From positions 25,908,612 through 25,972,611 of the forward strand of contig NC_079415.1 of assembly GCF_026213295.1 (NCBI RefSeq): 64,000 bases of DNA, read 5' to 3'. A model generated the notes under the pieces. It searched no databases and was not told where the DNA came from. It worked only from the letters and a program-made list of their open reading frames with translations. A program made the position numbers and the translations under genes. Positions 57,186 to 64,000 of this stretch are shown here, piece by piece; the stretch's first letter is position 1; each line of letters opens with the position of its first letter. This DNA is from Gadus chalcogrammus (Eukaryota; Chordata; Actinopteri; Gadiformes; Gadidae).

Positions 57186-57775
57186 TGCGCAGGTACCGTT
57201 TTGAACCTTTGTTTGAGAAAGGAAGGAAGCTGTTACAACTGGCTACGTGCAGCCTCGTGACCAAGGTCGGAGCTGCGGATAACCCGTCCTCCAGAGGCTG
57301 TGGCTAGTTCATACAGATACTTAGTGAAAGTAACTATAAGAAGAGTGGCCGGCGTTTGTTTGGGAGGGCAGTGTGCTCGCTCCCGCTCCCAGCACTCGTT
57401 CGCCTCTTGCTCTGTTATTGTTTGTTGTGTTAGCCGTTAGCTTTGCTCTGTTCTAACCATCAATTTATTTAGCCCTTACAACTTACCGGTGAAGGCAGTG
57501 CTCTCGCTTCCGCTCCCAGTAACGTTTTTGTTTGGTTTCTCCCTTGTTTAGCAGCAGCGCTTACGCTCAAGCTAATTAATATCGGTCGACTTAATTTTCT
57601 GGTGAAGGCAGTTTTCTCGCTCCCGCTCCCGTTAACGCCGCAATTACCCCTTGTTTGGTTGATAATTAGTAGCAGCGATCACGCTCAGGCTAATTAGTTT
57701 CGGTTTTTCATTTTTTCTGACGAGGGAAGTGCTCTCGCTTCCGCTCCCAGTACGCTGCCGGTGGCTACCTCTATA

Positions 57776-59227
57776 ATGGCCCACCTGTGTGTCGCCTGTG
57801 CGGCTCCTCTTGAGCCTGAGGACGGCCACGACAGTTGCCCTCCTTGCCTCGTTCTCGGGCATCTGAGGGAGAGCCTCACGGACAGCGCCTGCATGAACTG
57901 CAGCCTCCTGCCTTGGGTGCTCAGAGTGGCTAGGCTAGCAGAGCTGGAGAATCGGGCAGCAGCCAACGACCCCTCTGCTTTAATGAGCCTCCCTCCCGAT
58001 CAGCCCGGTCGTTCAGGGCGGCAGCGGCATGATGGGGCTGCGGCTATGGGTGCCCCCCCCAAAAAGAAGGCAAGGGGCGGCCTTGCTGCTAGGGTGGACG
58101 GATTGGCGTCCGACATGGAGCAAATCCGGTCCCTCCTCCTGGCCCTTCAGCCTGGGACTGGTCAGGGGCTGGCGGGGCTACAGCCCGGCCCTCCCTCCTC
58201 CCAATTTGAAAGCGATGCCCTCTCTCTGACGGCTTCGGCTAACCTCTTTAATGAGACTATGACCGAGGGCGATGCCTCCCACACGTTGGATGAGGCCTCC
58301 TGCTCCTCGGCACAAGGCTCCCTGCAGGGTGCAGCAGACACCTCCATGGCGGCCGTCCTGCGGACCGCTCTGGCTCGCCTGCAGCTTGACGCGCAGACGG
58401 AGTCAGCCCAGGCCAGCGCCTTCTTCAGGCGCAACCCTGTCCCGGCCACATTCTCCGTCCCTCCTTCAGAGGAGTATCTGAAGGAGTTCCATGCTTGCTG
58501 GAGGGACACTAGGGCCCTGTCCCACTCAACGTCGGACGCCCGGACCTTGGCTGCCATGCAGAATGCGGCACAGGTTGGGCTGGGCCGCATGCCAGCAGTC
58601 GAGCCTGCCATCGCCTCCCTGATTCTGGCTCCTGATGAGGCTCTGAGGCCAAATGCCAGGTGCCCTCGGCCACAGTGCAGGGTCACAGATGACCTCCTAT
58701 CAAAGGCCTACGACGCAGCGGCGCGCATGGGTCGTATTGGGAACTCCCTTTCCCACCTGCTGCTGGGTCTTTCGACCTCTCTGCAGCAGGCCCAGGTCGA
58801 GCCGCCGCTGCAGAGTCTGAGTGACGCCTCGTTGCAGGCTTTTGCCCTCATGTCGAGGGAGTTAGGGCGCACTATGTCCACCCTCGTGCAGACTCGCCGC
58901 AAGGTGTGGCTTGCGCAGTCGCCCTTGACGGAGACATGTAGGAGGGTCCTTCGTGCGGTGCCGGTGGAACCAGGGGAGCTCTTTGGGTCAGCTGCCCTGG
59001 AAGCACTGGAGGGGGCTGCCCGAGCTAGGCAGACCAGGCAGCAACTGTCAGGCCTAAATAGGAGTGTGTCTGCTCCTAGCAGGCCTGGGGGCCCCTCGGC
59101 AGTCCCCCAGCGGTGCTTTCAGCCACCTGAGTACTCCGGTGGCCTACGAAGGTCCCAGCGGGCTGCGCAAACCGCCAACGAATGGCTTTCGGGCCCCCGA
59201 ACGCCTACCTTCCCGGCAGCCCAGTGA
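57776..59227 (+). CDS. DIRS gag-like protein, 483 aa
   Basis: The longest intact frame in the window. I chose the ATG at 57776 (MAHLCVACAAPLEPEDG) because the in-frame codon further upstream is GTG. The N terminus has paired cysteines and histidine (CVAC, CPPC, H, CMNC), a small zinc-binding-like cluster. A basic stretch PPKKKARGG near residue 95 could direct nuclear import. The middle has a hydrophobic core (LSKAYDAAARMGRIGNSL) and the C terminus is Pro/Arg/Ser-rich. The role is inferred: a structural gag-like protein that packages element RNA, as in other DIRS elements. The upstream 57186-57775 is leader with repeated 'ctcgct(c/t)ccgctcccagt' motifs. The RT frame overlaps its end in another frame, as usual for DIRS. 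Confidence 0.85.
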   Translation: MAHLCVACAAPLEPEDGHDSCPPCLVLGHLRESLTDSACMNCSLLPWVLRVARLAELENRAAANDPSALMSLPPDQPGRSGRQRHDGAAAMGAPPKKKARGGLAARVDGLASDMEQIRSLLLALQPGTGQGLAGLQPGPPSSQFESDALSLTASANLFNETMTEGDASHTLDEASCSSAQGSLQGAADTSMAAVLRTALARLQLDAQTESAQASAFFRRNPVPATFSVPPSEEYLKEFHACWRDTRALSHSTSDARTLAAMQNAAQVGLGRMPAVEPAIASLILAPDEALRPNARCPRPQCRVTDDLLSKAYDAAARMGRIGNSLSHLLLGLSTSLQQAQVEPPLQSLSDASLQAFALMSRELGRTMSTLVQTRRKVWLAQSPLTETCRRVLRAVPVEPGELFGSAALEALEGAARARQTRQQLSGLNRSVSAPSRPGGPSAVPQRCFQPPEYSGGLRRSQRAAQTANEWLSGPRTPTFPAAQ

Positions 59228-61199
59228 CCCACAACCCAACCGACGCCCCCCCAGAGCCTCAGGAGGCCGGGGTAGGCGCTAGGCCCTCGGGGCCGGTCGT
59301 CGGGAGTTTTTCCCATCAGCAGCTTAGCTACTGGGCTGCCTGTACTTCAGACCCTTGGGTGGTTTCCACCTTGACCCAAGGGTACGAGTTACAGTTCCGA
59401 CGTCGGCCCCTAGCCTTCAGCCGGGTCAAAATGACTGTCGTCAACGACCCGGCAGAGGCCTTAGCTCTGGACCAGGAGTTGTCCACCCTCCTGGCCAAAG
59501 GGGCAATCGAGCCAGTGGATCCTCTGCTGCACCCCAGAGGGTTCTACTCGAGATATTTCTCGTGAAAAAGAAAGATGGCAGGTTTCGCCCAATTCTCGAC
59601 CTGAGGGGACTCAACCAGTTCCTGAAGGTCCTGCCATTCCACATGCTCACCGCTTCCGACACGCTGCGGGTGGTCGCAAGGGGAGAATGGTTCACCACGG
59701 TGGACCTAAGGGGCGCATACTTCCACGTCCCAATTGCACCGCGCCATCAGCACTTCCTCCGGTTCGCCTTTCGCGGCCGGCACTTTCAATTTTTGGTCTC
59801 TTTGGTCTCTCCCTCTCCCGAGGGTATTCACCAGGGTGGTGGCGGCAGCTCTCGCACCCCTGCAGAAGCAGGGCACGAAGGTCCTGCCTTATTTGGACGA
59901 CTGGCTGATCTGTGCACCTTCCCAGTCTCAGGCGGCCCGGGACACGGCTCGGCTGCTCTTGCACGTGGCCCGGCTTGGCCTGACGGTGAATTTTGTGAAG
60001 AGTCGCCTGGACCCATCCCAATGGGTCGCATACCTGGGGATGGTCCTAGACTCGGACGCTATGAGGGCCTATCTGTCACCTCAGCGTGTGACCGACATCC
60101 TCCTCTGCCTACCCCGCTTTGGGTATGGCAGGATGGTACCATTCATTTTTTGCCTGCAGCTCTTGGGCAAGCTGACAGCTGCCTCAGCTGTGGTGCCCTC
60201 GGCTTGCTGTCTCTGCGCCCTATAGATGTGGCGGAACAGCCTCCACTTGGACCCCAAGTGGCACAGGCACCGAAAGGTCAGAGTGTCTCGGCAGTGCCTC
60301 TTCTCTCTGTCCCCATGGAGAAAGAGGTTGTATATGTCTGTGGGTGTACCCATGGGCACCATTCCATCCCGTCGGGAGCTGGTCACAACAGACGCCTGCC
60401 TATCAGGATGGGGCGCGGTTTGGCAGGGCAGGACTGCCCAAGGGCAGTGGCCGGCCCAGAACCACGCTCACATCAATGTGCTAGAGCTCAGGGCGGTACA
60501 GCTAGCACTCAATCATTTTCTGCCTCATTTGAGAGGCAAGCATGTGCTAGTTCGATCCGACAACACATCAGCTGTTGCCCAGATCAACCACCAAGGGGGG
60601 ACCCGGCTTTCACGGCTACTCCGGGTATCTCGGAACTTGTTGGCCTGGGCATATCCCCGCCTGGCCAGCGTACAGGCGGTCTTCATACCGGGGCAAAGGA
60701 ACCAGGTCGCAGATATTCTATCGCGGCAGAAGCATGAATGGGGAGCTGCGGATGGGGAGCTGCAGGAATGGCGGCTTCATCCGGAGGGGTGGAGACGTTG
60801 TGGGGTCTCTTTGGCAGGGCGGAGGTAGACCTCTTTGCATCAGAGGAATCTGCACATTGCCCCCTCTGGTTCTCCTGGACGGAGGTGACCGGCCCCCTCG
60901 GACAGGATGCCTTAGCTCACGACTGGCCACAGAGTCCTCTGTATGCCTTCCCACCGCTGCCCCTGATTCTGCCCACACTCCAGAGGGTATTTCTGCAGGG
61001 CCACAGGTTACTTCTGGTGGCCCCCTACTGGCCAGGGAGACTCTGGTTTCCACTGCTGCGCAGGCTCTGCTGCAGCTCTCCATGGCGCCTCCCCTGCAGG
61101 AAGGACCTCCTTTCGCAGCTGGGGGGCCAGATTTGGCACCCAGATCCCCGTCGCCTCCAGCTCTGGGCCTGGCCGCTGCAGGGCCCGACTCACTGCTGA
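59182..61199 (+). pseudogene. DIRS reverse transcriptase / RNase H / methylase-like region, frameshifted
   Basis: The frame starting in the gag overlap gives SDPWVVSTLTQGYEL and LLAKGAIEPVDP, then shifts at about 59563 to VKKKDGRFRPILDLRGLN, TTVDLRGAYFHVPI, and shifts back near 59805 to RVFTRVVAAAL and the catalytic LPYLDDWLI. Around 60190-60225 two compensating shifts occur. RNase H follows: TTDACLSGWGAVWQG, INVLELRAVQLALN, VRSDNTSAVAQIN and NQVADILSRQ (Asp, Glu, Asp), ending at 60828. The next stretch to 61199 (LFGRAEVDLFAS, LLLVAPYWPGR) is the region compared with DNA adenine methylases in DIRS elements. At least four frame breaks prevent a single product. Confidence 0.9.
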
Positions 61200-61764
61200 A
61201 TGTTTGCACTGAAGCCGTCAGTGCAAAAGCCGTCAGGAATACCATTCTGAGTGCCAGGGCACCATCTACCAGAGCACAGTATGCTAACAGATGGAGGTTA
61301 TTCTGCCCAAGGTGCTTTCACGCACCTATTTTAACCAGCTGGCACGTTTTAACTCCCCATCTGAGGGGAATGAGTCCGAGATGCTATGCCCGGTGCGGGC
61401 GCTTAGGGCTTACATTGCTGCTACGGCCGGTATACGGCAGTCCGAGCAACTGTTTGTATGTCACGATGGCCCTAACAGAGGTTCTGCCTTGTCTAAACAG
61501 AGGCTATCCCACTGGGTCGTCGACACCATTAAACACGCCTATGTGGCCAGTGGCCGCCCCCCGCCATCCGGGTTGAGGTGCCACTCCACCAGAAGCGTGT
61601 CGACATCGTGGGCCGCACTAAGAGGTGTACCCCTGGAGTCGATCTGTGCCGCGGCATCATGGACGTCACCGGGCACCTTTACAAGGTTTTACCGAGTCAA
61701 CGTTGCCAGTCCCCACCCGATGAGTGTGGTCCTACTGCCAAGCTCTCTTACCTCCAATGAGTGA
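61200..61764 (+). pseudogene. DIRS tyrosine recombinase, internally deleted
   Basis: The N-terminal part (KAVRNTILSARAPSTRAQYA) stops at about 61300 and is directly followed, in another frame, by ILPKVLSRTYFNQ. The interval normally holding most of the core-binding domain and the first catalytic Arg is missing. The C-terminal half is well kept: LCPVRALRAYI, LSKQRLSHWVVDTIKHAY, the H-x-x-R box in RCHSTR, and the nucleophile Tyr in RFYRVN. Such recombinases integrate the circular DNA intermediate. Without the first Arg segment this enzyme would be inactive. Confidence 0.85.
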
Positions 61765-61803
61765 GGTGGTTTTGGATTCTTTGTGACCTTTTTGGTATGG
61801 GTC

Positions 61804-61905
61804 ATCCAGTGCTTTAAGCACCGCCTCTGGCGGTCAGTAAGGATGAAATAGAACGATAGTTACGAATGTAACTACGGTTCTATGAATCCTGGATGACCGC
61901 CAGAG
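61804..61905. repeat. DIRS internal complementary region
   Basis: 61804-61854 is the exact reverse complement of the left end 57010-57060 (51 nt), and 61855-61905 of the right end 62082-62132 (51 nt). This is the diagnostic DIRS1 feature. The junction at 61854/61855 (tagaac|gatagt) shows the two element tips joined head to tail, as in the circular intermediate. Confidence 0.95.
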
Positions 61906-61937
61906 CGTTCAGTCACTCAGAATCCTTGTGTTCTCGC

Positions 61938-62132
61938 GAGAAGATTCTAGGAACAGATCCTCTAATGACACCGGAAGATATAGCCTTCCCGGTGTCACGT
62001 GGGGGTCACAGGTGACTATGTTATTATTAGGTACTCGAAATGCGCATGCGCGAGGTGGAGATCCAGTGCTTTAAGCACCGCCTCTGGCGGTCATCCAGGA
62101 TTCATAGAACCGTAGTTACATTCGTAACTATC
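61938..62132 (-). repeat. DIRS right inverted terminal repeat
   Basis: Mirrors the left repeat up to about 62092. The outer 40 nt (ccaggattcatagaacc...gtaactatc) are specific to the right end. Confidence 0.9.
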
Positions 62133-62218
62133 GATGTGCGGTTGTTTTGTTGAAAGAGCTCGATCCCAGAGGAGTGTCACGAAGGGCGAGACGTCTCAGA
62201 CGACGAAACAAACTACTA
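62133..62218 (+). pseudogene. Integrase-core-family gene, continuation after the DIRS insertion
   Basis: gatgtgcggttg carries on from ...aggaaagag at 57009, giving the VRxLLKELDP type continuation. One small indel (near 62145-62150) is needed to read LKELDPRGVSRRARRLRRRN. The frame then ends at TAG. No catalytic integrase core follows in the next kilobase, so the gene was a fragment already or has decayed since. Confidence 0.6.
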
Positions 62219-62254
62219 GTGTAGATAATAATAGATAGTGTAAATAATATACAA

Positions 62255-62500
62255 CTAGTATTACTTTTCATACCCTGACATGTTTTGATTGTTAATGTTC
62301 CTGCAGTCTTCTTCTAAATGTCACATGATGTTGCTGTGGGTGTCAAGACAGCTGATTTTATACAGGTTTCAGGTCATCCTACTTGAACCGCAGGACGACC
62401 GCACCCCCTGCTGTATACAATCAGCTGTCTTGACAACACAGCAACATCATGTGAATTAAGAAGACTGCAGGCACTTTTCATGGTAGAAAAGTAATACTAG
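62255..62500. repeat. Fold-back element, about 246 bp
   Basis: Arms of about 110 bp: ctagtattacttttc... cctgcagtcttctt ... cacatgatgttgctgtg ... gtcaagacagctgatt, mirrored in the right arm ending gtaatactag. The loop holds aaccgcaggacgaccgcac. No coding. Confidence 0.85.
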
Positions 62501-63735
62501 TCTGATTACAAGAATAATTAAGTAAATTGTTCTTGAACAAGTACATTATTAATTCATTAAGTTTTTTCATCTCTAATTTGGCCAGTGAAAAATATGGACT
62601 AAAAATATCAGGAAAGAGCACCAAACTTTTTTTGTTTCAGAGTTCAAATTTTTTGTTTATTCAGAGTTCCACATACGGGATAGCAATATAGTTACAGTAA
62701 TAAAAAATCGTCAATTCTCAACAAAAACATGAATAGCGTGTGTTGTCGTTTTTTAACCCCTCTCTCAGTATTTGAAACCACAGGTTGTAAATGCACAGAT
62801 AATTTCAAAATGCTTTTCTGTCGGTAACATGTCAATATTTGTACTGATTGGCCTCAGAAGTTCAGAGTTCGATAGATACATACATTTTTTTGGTCACATC
62901 ATTTGAAATCCCATCACAAAACGCTGGATAAAGGCCCTTAACTGCTCGCTGAATAAACGGCCCTCATTTATCGACTACATTCACAAATGCACCTGTAAAA
63001 AGAACAGTTACACCTTGGACTGCAGCCAGGACCCTGATATAAAGTAGCATAAAGTATACTACATCAGTGTCAAATACAGGCGCAATATTGTCTCGTATAG
63101 TATGTAACTTTTAGAAGAACAGTAATAATAGTATAATTGTCAAAACTATAGTAGTTTGGTCTGGCGAAAGATAAATTAATGTTTGCACAGTTGAAAATCA
63201 TAAGCTTCAATTGGGGAAAGGAAGTCTCTTGTCCCATAGAGTTCAGGTAATGCAAACATCACGTTCTGCTGCCGACCGCTGGGGACGTTAAGGTTTTTCG
63301 ATGGCCTGATGGTGTGTGTGTTCCAGGCCTGTGCAGTGTCATCCAACTCATCCTGTTAAAAGCAAGAACATAAAAAGTAAATACATTAAGGAAGAACTAT
63401 AAATGCATATCCAGGCTGTTCGCTTATTTTTTTTAAGTGGTAGCACTGCACAAAAATTTAGTAGCATAAAAATACATTTTGTAGCATGTGAACTTGCATC
63501 ACCATAACCCTTGCATTTCACTCTAATTACCTTTGAGCATGTCATCTTGGTCCATTGGCCCATAGACAATAATATTAATATCTATATCTGTATATTGTTT
63601 ATCTATACACATAATTATCATAATAATGATAAACATTTTTAGAACATTTCCTTTTAATTAAAACCAAACTTTATACATTGAACACAGCCTATTCAATTAA
63701 TTAGTATACATATTTCTACAATCTAGGATAAATTA
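62501..63735. other. No gene supported
   Basis: A/T-rich; no exon recognised. A motif gcaaacatcacgttctgctgccgaccgctggggac at about 63252-63290 might be a host exon, but no frame or splice pair is convincing. An (ATA)n tract at 63736-63756 begins the L2 tail. Confidence 0.4.
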
Positions 63736-63966
63736 ATAATAATAATAATAATAATAAATTGTATTTATAATGCACTTTATATTCAAGAATCTCAAAGTGC
63801 TTCAGAGAAAAAAACCAAAAAACTATTAAAAAGGGGAACCTCAAAGAAAGTTTAGCTAAATGCTCTTTTAAAGAGATGGTTTTTGAGGTTCTGTTTAAAA
63901 AGAGCTGTAGTCTGTGGAGCCCTCAGGTGGTCAGGAGGGCGTTCCATAGTCTAGGGGCAGCAGCAT
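63736..63966 (-). mobile_element. L2-like LINE 3' end, second copy
   Basis: Reverse complement of about 10630-10860: (ATA)n, tttataatgcactttatattcaagaatctcaaagtgctt, then the minus-strand end of ORF2 with the same stop context. Homology ends at ggggcagcagca, so it is a heavily 5'-truncated copy of the same subfamily. Confidence 0.85.
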
Positions 63967-64000
63967 GTTAAATTAAATAGTTTTGTGAATGTTTTTGGAG

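Larger units (their letters stand above)
57010..62132 (+). mobile_element. DIRS1-type tyrosine-recombinase retrotransposon, 5123 bp
   Basis: Full architecture is visible: left end gttctatttcatcc at 57010, right end cgtaactatc at 62132, inverted terminal repeats sharing about 155 bp (57029-57185 and 61938-62092), gag-like gene, RT/RNase H, tyrosine recombinase and an internal complementary region (61804-61905). In known DIRS elements the complementary region templates completion of a circular DNA, which is then integrated by the recombinase without target duplication. Here no duplication is seen. Several frameshifts and a recombinase deletion make this copy inactive. Confidence 0.95.

Noticed and set aside
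58162..58686. 174-aa minus-strand frame
   Set aside because: Antisense shadow of the DIRS gag-like gene.
60718..61245. 175-aa minus-strand frame
   Set aside because: Antisense to the DIRS methylase-like and recombinase coding; GC-rich shadow without motifs.

Overview
This window looks like nuclear DNA of a teleost fish, from an assembled scaffold (one run of exactly 100 N at 18152-18251). The signs are long (AC)n tracts, intron-split genes with GT..AG borders, and a mix of transposon classes typical of fish: DIRS tyrosine-recombinase elements, hAT elements and MITEs, an ISL2EU element, L2-like LINEs, Ty3/Gypsy and other LTR elements. I see no bacterial gene, no CRISPR array, and no tRNA or rRNA gene. 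Almost everything recognisable is mobile-element sequence, mostly broken.

Layout. 0-3 kb: eight exons of a multicopy teleost gene of unknown function (one frameshift in the last exon), followed by a small C2H2 zinc-finger frame. 3-12 kb: Harbinger-like pieces, hAT remnants (a BED-finger hAT at 7822-8706 with a perfect 8-bp target duplication), a MITE and an L2 3' end. 12-17.7 kb: an ISL2EU-type element with a spliced THAP/DDE transposase on + facing a spliced SWIM/YqaJ gene on -, both decayed. 17.7-25.4 kb: solo LTR, assembly gap, L2 fragments, a large palindrome, and a scrambled LINE whose endonuclease segment is inverted between two reverse-transcriptase pieces. 25.5-29.8 kb: a Ty3/Gypsy element with 5' LTR, gag and pol, cut off in integrase.

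30-45 kb: a tangle of duplicated and inverted repeat blocks, LTR-like sequences, microsatellites, a LINE 3' end and a retrovirus-like LTR with leader. 45.5-51.4 kb: repeated 'cataggcg' units, a second BED-hAT remnant and a nearly complete but frameshifted two-exon hAT transposase on -. 51.4-56.6 kb: a DIRS-like fragment, mostly unassigned sequence with microsatellites, and a TTF-type hAT remnant with a perfect target duplication.

57-62.1 kb: the best-preserved element, a 5.1-kb DIRS1-type retrotransposon with inverted terminal repeats, an internal complementary region matching 51 nt of each outer end, a gag-like gene, RT/RNase H and a tyrosine recombinase with an internal deletion. It sits inside an integrase-core-like coding frame, which resumes on the far side with no target-site duplication. 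The window ends in a second, opposite copy of the L2 3' end.

There is no operon-like set of cooperating host genes. The functional links are within elements. I found no convincing undescribed cellular system. The most informative objects are the DIRS junctions, the ISL2EU gene pair, several perfect hairpins and a local repeat family with a sharp terminus.
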